This document shows, one piece after another, positions 1 through 9,004 of a DNA stretch of 64,000 nucleotides. Position 1 is the first letter of the stretch. Every line of letters starts with the position of its first letter. The position numbers and the translations under genes were made by a program. The stretch spans positions 1-64,000 of the forward strand of contig JAUYVH010000001.1 of the NCBI GenBank assembly GCA_030715135.1, written 5' to 3'. This stretch comes from Keguizhuia sedimenti (GTDB taxonomy: Bacteria > Pseudomonadota > Gammaproteobacteria > Burkholderiales > Burkholderiaceae_D). The notes beneath the pieces are model-generated. The model was not told the DNA's origin. It saw only the letters and a program-made list of their open reading frames with translations, and made no database searches.

Positions 1-402
1 GTCGACAGCGTCAAACGCGTGACCGACATCATGGCCGAGATCACCGCAGCGTCCAATGAGCAGAGTGCCGGCATCGAGCAGGTCAACCAGGCCATTGCCC
101 AGATGGACCAGGTCACCCAGCAAAATGCCGCCCTGGTCGAACAGGCCGCCGCCGCAGCAGAATCCATGCAGCACCAGGCAGCCGGCCTGACCCAGACCGT
201 CTCCGTGTTCAAGCTAGATGGTAACCAGTTTATGATCAGGCATGCGCCTCAAACAACAGGCGCAACACCGGTGCGCCAGGCAAAGCCGGCGTCCGTCGGC
301 AATCGCGGTGAACACAAGGCTCGACTTGCCGCTCAGGATGCAAGGCCGACAAGACCTGCGCTCGCCGCAACCGGCAATGCTGACGACTGGGAAGAATTCT
401 GA
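1..402 (+). CDS. Methyl-accepting chemotaxis protein, C-terminal end (partial)
   Basis: The frame is open from base 1 and ends in TGA at 400-402, so the gene starts outside the window. The visible part is the end of the cytoplasmic signalling coiled coil: the ITAASNEQSAGIEQVNQAIAQ and QNAALVEQAAAAAE heptad segments are typical of chemoreceptors that couple to CheA/CheW. A poorly conserved tail of about 60 residues follows and ends in DDWEEF. A terminal aromatic-acidic tail of this kind resembles the CheR/CheB-tethering pentapeptide (xWxxF) of major chemoreceptors, so adaptation enzymes may dock here; that is an inference. The same coiled-coil motif recurs in the neighbouring Aer-like receptor. 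Confidence 0.93.
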   Translation, partial: VDSVKRVTDIMAEITAASNEQSAGIEQVNQAIAQMDQVTQQNAALVEQAAAAAESMQHQAAGLTQTVSVFKLDGNQFMIRHAPQTTGATPVRQAKPASVGNRGEHKARLAAQDARPTRPALAATGNADDWEEF

Positions 403-420
403 TCATTGCGTCCAACGAGA

Positions 421-447
421 AAAAAGCCCGGCTGGTCCGGGCTTTTT
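421..447 (+). terminator. Rho-independent terminator after the chemoreceptor gene
   Basis: A GC-rich stem (AGCCCGG paired with CCGGGCT) is followed by six T residues, 19 bp after the stop codon of the chemoreceptor. The A-run on the left side would also let it act on the other strand, but no gene approaches from there. Confidence 0.85.
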
Positions 448-586
448 TGTTGTGCGCTTGCCATGTTCTTTACATCGGCAGCCGCGTAGATATCTATCAT
501 CTTCAATTCATCCCGCACCGCGCCCCGAAGAAAGCCAATTGCATAAATTGAAATGGAAAATGCCGTCTGATTGTAACTAGCGGTTC

Positions 587-613
587 TAAAGAATGCCTTT
601 AATCTACCGTTAT
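587..613 (+). promoter_or_regulatory. Candidate sigma-28 (FliA) promoter for the Aer-like gene
   Basis: TAAA (587-590), a 15-bp spacer and ACCGTTAT (606-613) match the flagellar sigma-28 pattern TAAA-N15-GCCGATAA closely. It lies about 170 bp before the Aer-like start in a gap otherwise without genes (403-781). Chemoreceptor genes are classic late flagellar genes, which supports the reading. Confidence 0.55.
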
Positions 614-781
614 TGGATAAAAACGGAAGTCCATCCCTATTAAAATAATAAGCACTAAACAGGAAAGCCGGTTACCTGCAATGCATGCTCCACGCTTGAA
701 GTAAAAGCCCGGAATAGTCATTGTGTATTCCGATGCGGGATGAGACAACAATGATTAAAAAATTCTATGGGGAGCCAAGGC

Positions 782-2347
782 ATGCGTCGCAATCTACCTG
801 TCACCGGTATCGAATACATCTTGCAGAACTCGGAAACAATCGTTTCCAAAACAGACTTACGCGGCAATATCGCCTATGTAAACCACGATTTTGTAAAGAT
901 CAGCGGATTCTCTGAAGAAGAACTGATCGGTGCACCGCAAAATATCGTGCGCCATCCCGACATGCCGCGGGAAGCATTTGCAGATTTCTGGCGAACCATT
1001 AAAAGCGGCAAAGCCTGGACAGGCCTGGTAAAAAACCGCTGCAAGAACGGCGACCATTACTGGGTGGAAGCCAATGCTGCACCCATGCTGGAAAATGGCA
1101 AGGTGGTCGGCTATACGTCAATTCGCATCAAGCCCAGCCGTGAGCAGGTCGCCGCAGCTGAAAAAGCCTATGAGATGATCAGGAACGGCAATAAGGATAT
1201 CCTGATACAGGAAGGATCCGTCGTGAAACGCTCGCCATTCAGGCATCTGAATGTGCTCGCAAAATTATCCGTCAAGGCAAAAATTGTTCTTTCTTTCGCA
1301 ATACCGGTCCTAATCTTTGCCGGAATGCTGGCAAGCACGCTGATCACTGAAGCACAGTCTCCGGCACCGATCATTACGGCTTCGCTTATCGGTATCGCAT
1401 TCAATGTATCTTGCGGATCTATCTTGCTGCAAGCGACGATCGCACCCTTGCAGCAGGCCCGGCAGGAAATTGAAAAAATGAGCGCAGGCGACCTGACCGG
1501 AAAAATCGTCGCACGCAGCGATGATGAAGCCGGCAGGGTTTTGCAGGCATTGCGGGTGCTGCAAACCAATGTAAAGCTGCTTGTCGGCCAAATCAAGGAA
1601 GCCACCGATGTCGTCAATACGGGCGCGACCGAGATCGCTGGCGGAAATGCGGATTTATCGAGCCGTACTGAATCGCAGGCAAGCTCGCTGGAGCAGACTG
1701 CGGCATCCATGGAAGAGTTGACCGCAACCGTAAAGCAGAATGCGGAAAATGCCCATGAAGCCGATGTCCTGGTGACATCCACATCGGACACGGCGGTCAA
1801 GGGAGGCAGGGTTGTCAACGAAGTCGTCAGCACCATGGGGGCCATCAAGGAGAGTTCGCAGAAAATTGTCGATATCATCGGCGTGATCGACGGCATCGCC
1901 TTCCAGACCAATATCTTGGCCCTGAATGCGGCAGTCGAAGCAGCACGTGCCGGGGAACAGGGACGCGGCTTTGCCGTGGTGGCCTCCGAGGTCAGGAGCC
2001 TGGCGCAACGGTCTGCGTCCGCAGCCAAGGAAATCAAGGCCCTGATCGGCGATTCGGTCGAAAAAGTGGCCAACGGCAGCAAGCTGGTCAACCAGGCCGG
2101 AAAAAACATGGAAGAAATCGTCGCATCGGTTAAGCAGGCTGCCGGCTTCATGGCCGATATCACGAAAGCAAGCCGGGAACAAAGCGCCGGCATCGAACAG
2201 GTCAACCAGGCGGTCGCCCAAATGGATGAAACGACACAGCAAAATGCAGCACTGGTCGAGCAGGCATCTGCCGCCGCCACGGATATGCAAAACCAGGCTG
2301 CAAAGCTGGTGCAGCTTGTCAGCTCGTTCAAACTTGTTTCCGTTTAA
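782..2347 (+). CDS. Aer-like PAS-containing chemoreceptor
   Basis: A 521-residue energy or redox taxis receptor. Residues about 10-120 form a PAS domain (motifs TDLRGNIAYVN, GEEELIGAPQNIVRHPDMP-like, GDHYWVEANAAP), which in Aer binds FAD. A membrane hairpin follows at about 165-215, then a HAMP-like segment and a chemoreceptor signalling domain with the conserved hairpin tip (IDGIAFQTNILALNAAVEAA). There is no periplasmic sensor domain, so sensing is cytoplasmic. I place the start at 782 (MRRNLP) because GGGGAGCCAAGG lies just upstream; an in-frame ATG at 767 has no such site. The tip would contact CheA/CheW, and genes for CheZ and a CheA follow downstream. FAD binding is inferred from the family. 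Confidence 0.93.
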   Translation: MRRNLPVTGIEYILQNSETIVSKTDLRGNIAYVNHDFVKISGFSEEELIGAPQNIVRHPDMPREAFADFWRTIKSGKAWTGLVKNRCKNGDHYWVEANAAPMLENGKVVGYTSIRIKPSREQVAAAEKAYEMIRNGNKDILIQEGSVVKRSPFRHLNVLAKLSVKAKIVLSFAIPVLIFAGMLASTLITEAQSPAPIITASLIGIAFNVSCGSILLQATIAPLQQARQEIEKMSAGDLTGKIVARSDDEAGRVLQALRVLQTNVKLLVGQIKEATDVVNTGATEIAGGNADLSSRTESQASSLEQTAASMEELTATVKQNAENAHEADVLVTSTSDTAVKGGRVVNEVVSTMGAIKESSQKIVDIIGVIDGIAFQTNILALNAAVEAARAGEQGRGFAVVASEVRSLAQRSASAAKEIKALIGDSVEKVANGSKLVNQAGKNMEEIVASVKQAAGFMADITKASREQSAGIEQVNQAVAQMDETTQQNAALVEQASAAATDMQNQAAKLVQLVSSFKLVSV

Positions 2348-2588
2348 TTTAAACCCGGGTATTGATAATGGCAGAACGCCCCGGGCGACTCTCGTCAGCC
2401 TGGGCAAACACATGCCGACGCCGCTCCGGCATGTGCGCATTCCTTTCAATAATCTGGAACTGACGCGGATTTACCCTCCTTTTCCGACAACCGTCTTGCG
2501 CCCGGCCCATCGATAATCGGGCGTAGGAAATTCCGGCCATGGTGCAAAAGGCAACATGCCGGTTCAATGGTGAATGCGGGAGCGTTGC

Positions 2589-5500
2589 ATGGAAAACAAT
2601 CAGGCCTTGCGTAAAAATCTTGCCTTGCGGGTCGCGTACTCCGAGGACGAGGATGAAGTTGCCCTTCCCGCATCCGGCGAGAAATCCGGTTCTCCGGAAG
2701 GCGAAGGCATTGACCTGAAGGCGATCCGCGAAGCAATCGGGCGCGTCGAAGCCGAAGCCAAAGCCACCGTCGCCGCCGAAAACCGTGCCCGTTCCGAAGC
2801 GCGTGCGCGTGCCCTCGCCGAAGAACGCGCCCGCATCGATGCCGCAGCCAGCGCTGAAGCGCATCAGAGCGCCAAAGCCGAAGAGGAAGCAATTGCCGCC
2901 AGCAGGGCAAGGCTGGAAGCCGAAAGGCAAGCCCGCCTTGCCAGCGAAGCCCGTGCAGCTGCCGTCCAGAAGGAAATCGAAGAACTCCGCGCCCGCGCCG
3001 AAGCCGACAGCAAGGCGCAAATGATTGCGCTCGCCCGCGCCAAGGCCGAGGAAGAGGCGCGCCAGCGCACAACTGAACAATTAGCACTCCAATCCGAAGT
3101 CACCGCCAGCATCGCGACCACCGCGGAAATGCTGGCCAGGGAAATCGAACATACCCGGCAGCAGGCAATCGAGCGACTCGCCGCTGAAAAGGCGGCGCAG
3201 CAGGAAGCGCAGGCGCGCGCGGAAGCCGAAGCGCGTATCGCGGCAATGGCAAGAGCCCAGGAGCTGCATGAGAAAAGCGCGCGCCAAAGCGCGGAAATGC
3301 TGGCCAAGGCACAGGACAAGGCGCTGGAACTAAGCAAGCAGCGCGAAGAAGCCGAGACCATGGCGCTGGCATCCGTGCTCAAGGCCGCTCCCGCACTGGT
3401 GCGCGCCCGCGAAGATGCGCGCGCACGTGCCATGGCAGAACAGGAACAGGAAGCGATCGCCCAGGCACGCATCGAATCCGAGCAGCGCGCGATGTCTGCG
3501 CTGCAGGCTCGCTTGCAGGCCGAACTTGAGCTGCACGACGCGGCATTGCGCCGCGAGCATGCCGAAGGCATTGCCCTGACCGAAGCGCAGGCACGGCGCG
3601 ACGCCGAAGACCGCATTCGCATCGCAACCGAAGCGCGCATCCAGGTCGAAAAGCAACTGCAGTCGGCGGCCCTGGCCCGCGTCGAAGTGGAGCATCAGGC
3701 CGAAGCGCAGGCACGGGCCCGTGTCGTGGTGGAAGCACGCGCAGCAGAAGAAGCCAGGCTGCGTGAAGAAGCGGAACGACAAGCCGCTGCCGCTGCGGAA
3801 AGGCGGATTGCCGAAGAACAGCGTGCCACGCAATTGGCGCATGAACGTCAGCAGCTCGATCTTGAAGCGGCGGAAACGGCAGCAGAGCGCAACGCCGTCG
3901 AACAGCAGGCTTTGGCTGCATTCGCCGAGCAAATGGAATTGGAGCGCATGGCTGCGGAGCTCGCTGCGCAAAAAGCCAAGGAGGCGCTGGATTTGGCTCA
4001 TGCCGAACGCGAACGCGCTGAAGCGGAACAGCAAGCCCTGGCGGCTTTGCAGGAAAAATTGCTCGCCGAAGAGAATGCCGCTGCCGCCGCACGCGCACGC
4101 AGCGATGCGGACCACGAGCACGCAGACTTGATGCGCTTGCAGGCGCGCGCCGAACAGGAAGCATGCGTCGCTAGGCAAATCGAATCCGACGCGCTCAAGC
4201 TTGCGCTGGTTAAAAGCATCGAACAAGCCGAGCTGAAAAACCAGGCGGCGCAGCTTGCATTGCAAAAAGCGTCCGAGTCGGCGGAACTGGCGCGCGCCGA
4301 GGGCGAACGTGCCCGCAAGGAACAGGAAGCGCTGGAAGCCACGCGCCGAAAGCTGGAGGCCGAACGTCTGCATGCACAGGCAGCGGAACATGCCATGGAA
4401 GCGCAAAGCCTCGAAGTACAGGCACTGGAACAGGCCAGGCAAGCCGAAATCGAAAAAGAGGAAGCTGCCCGCATCGCGCAGGAAGAAGCGCAGGCACGCA
4501 TGCTGGCCGAGCAGGAACAGGCAGAAGTATTGCGTGCACGCGAGCAAGCCGAGCGTGAAATCCGCATTGCACGCAAGGCCGAAGCAGCAGCAATCAGAAT
4601 AGAAGCAGAGAAAGCGGCTCAGCAGGCTGAAGCGCGCAGACAGACCGCACAGGCGGCGATCGCCAAGGCGCGTGCCAGCGTCGCCCTCGCCCGCGCCGAA
4701 CAGGAACGCGCATCCAACGAAGCACGGGCTGCCGAGGCTCTGGCGCAGAAATTGGCGGCGGAAGAGCAAGCTCAAAACGAAACAGCCGAACGCGCACACG
4801 CCGAAAAACAGCAAGCTGCGCGCTTGCAGCAGCTGGCCGAAAACGAACGCGAAGCTCGCCTGCAGCTCGAAGCGAAAGCGGCAGCTGAACAGCAACAGCT
4901 TGCCGTTGCGGAAGACTATCTGGCTGCGCAACGCCAGGCGGTCCAAAGTGCGCAGCGTCACGCGGAAGAAACAGCACGCCTGGCGCAGCTCCAACGCGAA
5001 CGCGAAGAAGCCGAACGGCAAGCCGCGGAAGCGGCCGCACAAAAGATCGCACTGGAACAAGCGGAGCGCGAGCATATACAACAGCGGACCTTGTTCGAAC
5101 AGCAGCAGGCAGAACTGGCGCGCGAGCGCGAAAAAACCGAGCGCGCGGCAAAAGCGATCGGCGCCGCTCGCTGCGAACTGGAAAAACAGCGCCTGCAAAA
5201 GCTGGAAGAGCTGCAGCAGGCGGAAGCCGCCAAGCTCGAAGTAGAACAACGCAGACTGGAACGAACGGCAGCGCTGCTCCAGGCCGAACGAGAGCGCTGC
5301 AGTGCGGAGCAGGCGGCATTGCTGGCTGCGGAACAAATGCTTGAGCTGGAACAGGTTGCAAAGCATGAGCTGGAACAGAGGCTGGCCTGCGATCAGGAGC
5401 AGGCACGTATTGCTGCGGAGAGCGCACAGGCCGAACGCATGCTGCGCGAAGCAAAAGAAGCTGAATGCGCAGCTGAACAGGCCAGGCTGCAGAAACTTGC

Positions 5501-7256
5501 CGAACAGGCAGAACTGCAGCATGCTGCAGCCGAAGCTGCCAAAGCCAATGCGCGCGAGGCCGCACGCCTGGCCGCAATGGAACAGGAACGCCTGACCGCG
5601 GAAGAGCATGCGGCGCAAGCCCTGCGCCAGTCAATCGAGCTGGAACAATCGGCGCAGCAAGAAGCCTTGGCACGCGCAGACGCAGAACAGGAAAAGGCTC
5701 GCGCCGCACATGATCGCCTGCAGGCAGAGCGAGCTGAGCGGCACGCCATCGAAGCGGAATGCGCAGCCGAACGGCACGCGCAAGCCGCTGCTGCGGCAAG
5801 AGCAGGCGCACATGCCGAAGCCGCCCAGCTCGCAGAATGTATCGCGGCCGAAGAAGAAGCGCTGGCCGCGGAAGAACAGCAAACCCTGGTGCTGAAAAAG
5901 CAGGCGATGGATTTGCTTGCCGAAAAACGGCAAGTGGAAATGCAGCGTCAGGAAAACGCCCGCCGCATGATCGAGTCGCAGCAGGAAAAGCTCGCTGCCG
6001 AGCATAATGCACTGGCCGATATCCAGGCACGCGCCAAGGCTGAAGAAGAATTGGCGGCGCATGCCATGGCTATCGCTCAGGCCGAGCATGAAGCAAGAGC
6101 AGCAAGTGAAGCACGCTGCGCTGCGCAAGCCCAATTGGCCGAGCAGACAATGCTGCAAGCCGCAGCCGAACGCGAAGCTGCCGAGACCGCGCAAGCCGCT
6201 GCGCAGGAGGCGATCGAACTGACGAATGCGGCCCGGCAACGCGCTGCCTATGAACAGCAGACCCGGCAAACTATCCAGGACACGCTGCAACTCGAAGCCC
6301 AACGCATCGAAGCCGAACAGCGCGCATTGCACGCAGAACAGCAGCGACTGGTCGCCGAAGCCGACGCGCGTGACGCAGCCGCCGAACGCGCAAAGGTCGA
6401 AGAGGAACTGCTGCAGCTTGCGCGCCGGCGTGCCCAGGCCGAAAAGGAATTGGCAGGGCAAACCCAGGCGCAACTCGCACAGGAAGCCGCCCGTCTCGCT
6501 GCGGAAACAGCCAGGCAGGCTATAGAAGCACAAAGCCTTGAATCCGAACGCCTGCGTCATGAAGCAAGGGCAGCCGATGCACTGCGCGAACGCCTGGAAT
6601 CCGAAGAAAAACTGCTTGCCGAGGCAAAGCTGCGCGCCGCTTCCGAAGCAGAAGCTGCAGCGCTGGCCTCGCAGCACCTCGCTCTTGAAACCCAAGCCCG
6701 GATTGCGGAGGAAGCCTGGCTTGCATCCTTGAAGAATGCAAGCCAGAGCCGCCCGGAAAATGCTGCCGGCTCGCCCGCTCAGCAGCTCCTTTGTATCGAC
6801 AATGCCCGGCAATTTGCGCAGGATGCATTGCTGGCGCAAGAGCTGATCGAGCGGGCAAAACAAACTGCCCAAACGGTAGCCTGGCACGGCAGCAACGAAC
6901 TGGTTACAGTAAGCGCTTCAACACAGCCGGACAAAAAGCCTAAGCGCAACTCCATGGCCGTCCCGCTGATCGGAGTGGCGGTCGCAGCCGGTTTAAGCGG
7001 CGCAGCGGTGATGGGTATAAGCAGCTCCGGCTTGCCATTCTTGCACACAGTCGCAAAAACGAATTCCACACCTTCCGCTGCTGCACCTGTGATTGTCGCC
7101 GCCATGCCGGCGCTGGAAGCAAAGCCCTTGCGCATGTCTTTCCAGCTCAGCAGTTTTCCCGAGGCTGGAACCAGGAATGAACGGTATGATGGCGCCGGCG
7201 ATCCTGCCGAGCAGGCGCCTGCTGCAAACAGCAACGCAGCAAAAGATGCGCAATAA
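2589..7256 (+). CDS. Giant alanine/glutamate-rich coiled-coil protein with C-terminal membrane segment
   Basis: I do not recognise this 1555-residue protein. After a short acidic N-terminus (about 60 residues, EDEDE motif), about residues 60-1400 are an almost unbroken run of Ala, Glu, Gln and Arg in heptad-like order (EAEARA, AEEQAR, EQERAE repeats), predicting one very long alpha-helical coiled coil. A Lys/Arg patch (KKPKR) at about 1450 precedes one hydrophobic, Gly/Ala-rich membrane segment at about 1456-1484 and a tail of about 70 residues. No signal peptide or enzyme motif is visible. The start at 2589 has GGGAG seven bases upstream; an in-frame ATG at 2574 does not. Flanked by chemosensory genes and closed by a terminator, it is a single-gene unit. 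A membrane-anchored scaffold or spacer role (TolA-like, polar organiser) is a guess. Confidence refers to its being a real gene. Confidence 0.9.
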   Translation: MENNQALRKNLALRVAYSEDEDEVALPASGEKSGSPEGEGIDLKAIREAIGRVEAEAKATVAAENRARSEARARALAEERARIDAAASAEAHQSAKAEEEAIAASRARLEAERQARLASEARAAAVQKEIEELRARAEADSKAQMIALARAKAEEEARQRTTEQLALQSEVTASIATTAEMLAREIEHTRQQAIERLAAEKAAQQEAQARAEAEARIAAMARAQELHEKSARQSAEMLAKAQDKALELSKQREEAETMALASVLKAAPALVRAREDARARAMAEQEQEAIAQARIESEQRAMSALQARLQAELELHDAALRREHAEGIALTEAQARRDAEDRIRIATEARIQVEKQLQSAALARVEVEHQAEAQARARVVVEARAAEEARLREEAERQAAAAAERRIAEEQRATQLAHERQQLDLEAAETAAERNAVEQQALAAFAEQMELERMAAELAAQKAKEALDLAHAERERAEAEQQALAALQEKLLAEENAAAAARARSDADHEHADLMRLQARAEQEACVARQIESDALKLALVKSIEQAELKNQAAQLALQKASESAELARAEGERARKEQEALEATRRKLEAERLHAQAAEHAMEAQSLEVQALEQARQAEIEKEEAARIAQEEAQARMLAEQEQAEVLRAREQAEREIRIARKAEAAAIRIEAEKAAQQAEARRQTAQAAIAKARASVALARAEQERASNEARAAEALAQKLAAEEQAQNETAERAHAEKQQAARLQQLAENEREARLQLEAKAAAEQQQLAVAEDYLAAQRQAVQSAQRHAEETARLAQLQREREEAERQAAEAAAQKIALEQAEREHIQQRTLFEQQQAELAREREKTERAAKAIGAARCELEKQRLQKLEELQQAEAAKLEVEQRRLERTAALLQAERERCSAEQAALLAAEQMLELEQVAKHELEQRLACDQEQARIAAESAQAERMLREAKEAECAAEQARLQKLAEQAELQHAAAEAAKANAREAARLAAMEQERLTAEEHAAQALRQSIELEQSAQQEALARADAEQEKARAAHDRLQAERAERHAIEAECAAERHAQAAAAARAGAHAEAAQLAECIAAEEEALAAEEQQTLVLKKQAMDLLAEKRQVEMQRQENARRMIESQQEKLAAEHNALADIQARAKAEEELAAHAMAIAQAEHEARAASEARCAAQAQLAEQTMLQAAAEREAAETAQAAAQEAIELTNAARQRAAYEQQTRQTIQDTLQLEAQRIEAEQRALHAEQQRLVAEADARDAAAERAKVEEELLQLARRRAQAEKELAGQTQAQLAQEAARLAAETARQAIEAQSLESERLRHEARAADALRERLESEEKLLAEAKLRAASEAEAAALASQHLALETQARIAEEAWLASLKNASQSRPENAAGSPAQQLLCIDNARQFAQDALLAQELIERAKQTAQTVAWHGSNELVTVSASTQPDKKPKRNSMAVPLIGVAVAAGLSGAAVMGISSSGLPFLHTVAKTNSTPSAAAPVIVAAMPALEAKPLRMSFQLSSFPEAGTRNERYDGAGDPAEQAPAANSNAAKDAQ

Positions 7257-7277
7257 AAAATTTTCAGCGTGATCAAG

Positions 7278-7307
7278 AAAATGGCCGCATGATGCGGCCA
7301 TTTTTTA
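7278..7307. terminator. Bidirectional terminator between convergent genes
   Basis: A near-perfect hairpin, ATGGCCGCAT paired with ATGCGGCCAT, has A residues before and T residues after it. It lies between the stop codons of the coiled-coil gene and the EAL/HDOD gene, which converge here, and can serve both. Confidence 0.88.
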
Positions 7308-7321
7308 TTTCTGTCCTTCGG

Positions 7322-8605
7322 TCAGGCAATGGAACGTGAAATGCGGTCGCTCCACTCTAGCGCCTCTACCTGAAGCTTATGCAAATCCTCGACCGGGAAA
7401 TGAAGGTTTTCCAGCAGCGGCACCAGTTCTTCGCCGTGCTCTTCGATCCTCTCGATATAGCCGGCGAGCGTGAGCAGGTCGCCATAAAATCCTCTGTGAT
7501 ACAGCAGCGCATCCTTCACTTCCTCCCCTACCGCAAAGCGCTCCAGGATCTTGTCCATCGGCTGGCCAAACAGCGTGTCCATCAAGGACATGATCCCTAC
7601 GGTAAAAGCGACATTGGCAAGGCTTGCATTGCCGGGCCTGAGCTTTGCAGCGATCAGTTCCATCAGCTTGCCGCGCGTGGTAGCCAGCACCAGCAGAGGG
7701 GATACGAAGTTCGCGCCTTTATGCGGCTCTGCATACAGCAGGATCTGCAGCCAGTACTGCAACTGGCGCCGGCCGAGCATCATCAATGCCTGGCTCAGCG
7801 AATCGACGCGCTTGCCGGCGCCGAACGCAGGCGTATTGACCAGTTTGAGCAGCGTCAGTCCAAGCGAAGCATCCTGCTTGATGGCCCGCTCGATCTCCGA
7901 CGTATCCGCGTCCGCGACGATCAGGGTCAGCAACTGCATGACGGCCATCTGCGACGGATCCAGCTTTTTCCCGCTCAGCACCACCGGCTTGGCGAAGTAA
8001 TATCCCTGGAAATAATCGAATCCGGCTTCGAGGCAATCCCGGAACTGTTCCAGGGTCTCCACTTTCTCGGCCAGCAGAAATACCTTCGCCGGCCTGAACC
8101 GGTTCGCCAGGTCTTGCAGCTCGTCCCGTGTGAGGTTGGTGATCTCGACCTTGATGATGGTTACCAGCGGCAGAATCTTCTGCAATTCAGCCGAATCGGC
8201 GACCACGTCGTCCAGCGCAAACTTGTAGCCGGCACCGGCAAGCTCGGCCACGCGGCTTATCAGTGCATCCGTCAGTTCCACGCTCTCCAGGATTTCCAGC
8301 ACGATTTTGTCGTGCGGCAGAAAGCGGACGATATCCGACATCAGCATGACGTCGTCGACATTCACAAAAGCGAGCGTTCCGCCCACGACATTTTCAAGTC
8401 CGAGTTCGGAGGCATGCACAATGACAGAAGCCGTCGCGGACATATTGTCGGCCACATCCGCAGCACCCGTGGTCGCGCGCCGGAACAGCAGTTCATAAGC
8501 GGTGATACCTTGATGGCGGTTCAGGATAGGCTGCCGGGCGAGGAAGAATTCCTTGATTCGCGGCACGAACGGCGCAAGCTGATCTGGAGCGGCGGTAGTG
8601 GTCAT
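7322..8605 (-). CDS. EAL-like/HDOD signalling protein (YuxH family)
   Basis: A 427-residue cytoplasmic protein. Residues about 15-215 are an EAL-type fold (FLARQPILNRHQGITAYELLFR at its start) and about 220-410 an HDOD domain (ASLGLTLLKLVNTPAF, TRGKLMELIAAK). The signature is YELLFR instead of EAL and the usual metal-binding acidic residues are not obvious, so it probably binds c-di-GMP or a partner rather than hydrolysing it. HDOD domains are non-catalytic relatives of HD phosphohydrolases used in signalling. The gene is monocistronic, convergent with the coiled-coil gene and divergent from cheZ, which suggests a link between c-di-GMP and chemotaxis. The start codon lies before MTTTAAPDQ. 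Confidence 0.9.
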   Translation of the reverse strand: MTTTAAPDQLAPFVPRIKEFFLARQPILNRHQGITAYELLFRRATTGAADVADNMSATASVIVHASELGLENVVGGTLAFVNVDDVMLMSDIVRFLPHDKIVLEILESVELTDALISRVAELAGAGYKFALDDVVADSAELQKILPLVTIIKVEITNLTRDELQDLANRFRPAKVFLLAEKVETLEQFRDCLEAGFDYFQGYYFAKPVVLSGKKLDPSQMAVMQLLTLIVADADTSEIERAIKQDASLGLTLLKLVNTPAFGAGKRVDSLSQALMMLGRRQLQYWLQILLYAEPHKGANFVSPLLVLATTRGKLMELIAAKLRPGNASLANVAFTVGIMSLMDTLFGQPMDKILERFAVGEEVKDALLYHRGFYGDLLTLAGYIERIEEHGEELVPLLENLHFPVEDLHKLQVEALEWSDRISRSIA

Positions 8606-8897
8606 GAAGATGACTCTTTAATCTGTAAAAGTAAAACGCTTGGAAAGCAAAAGCCTTCGCATACCAAAATTACAAGCCCATTGTGCTTCATATCCGTTCA
8701 TTTACAAAGAAAAACTTAACGGAGGAAGCGATCTGTTGCAGCGGCCAAAACGGTTAAATCAGCACATACCGGCCATGGAATCCGATTTGATATCACCTTG
8801 ACAAGCAAAGCTCTGCGGACCGCGGATGATTCAGAAAACTCAGTTTCTTTTTACGAAGGGATCCGGTTGCCGGAGCATGAAATAGTTCGTCCTACAC

Positions 8898-8924
8898 TTC
8901 AGATTCATTGAATTCTGCCGTTAT
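8898..8924 (+). promoter_or_regulatory. Candidate sigma-28 promoter for cheZ
   Basis: TTCAGATT (8898-8905), 11 bp, then GCCGTTAT (8917-8924) resembles the sigma-28 consensus TAAAGTTT-N11-GCCGATAA; the -10 half is strong, the -35 half weak. It lies 80 bp before cheZ in the 400-bp divergent gap 8606-9004, where I see no other feature. Confidence 0.45.
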
Positions 8925-9004
8925 GGGAATGGAAATGGTGCGCCTTGACCTGCGTATGCCTTCCCGGGTACGCGGATGCAAAAAGAGAATGAAAGAGACA
9001 AAAC

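Noticed and set aside
2480-2530. ATCGATAA word before the coiled-coil gene as a sigma-28 promoter
   Set aside because: The -10 match is partial and no TAAA-like element lies at the correct distance.
3330-5618. A 762-codon open frame on the minus strand within the coiled-coil gene, and several similar long frames there
   Set aside because: It is rich in Leu, Phe, Arg and Cys with no domain and no ribosome site; it arises because GC-rich Ala/Glu/Gln codons leave the opposite strand free of stops.
7379-8719. A 446-codon plus-strand frame opposite the EAL/HDOD gene
   Set aside because: His/Gln-rich composition typical of an antisense frame; the minus-strand protein has clear domains.
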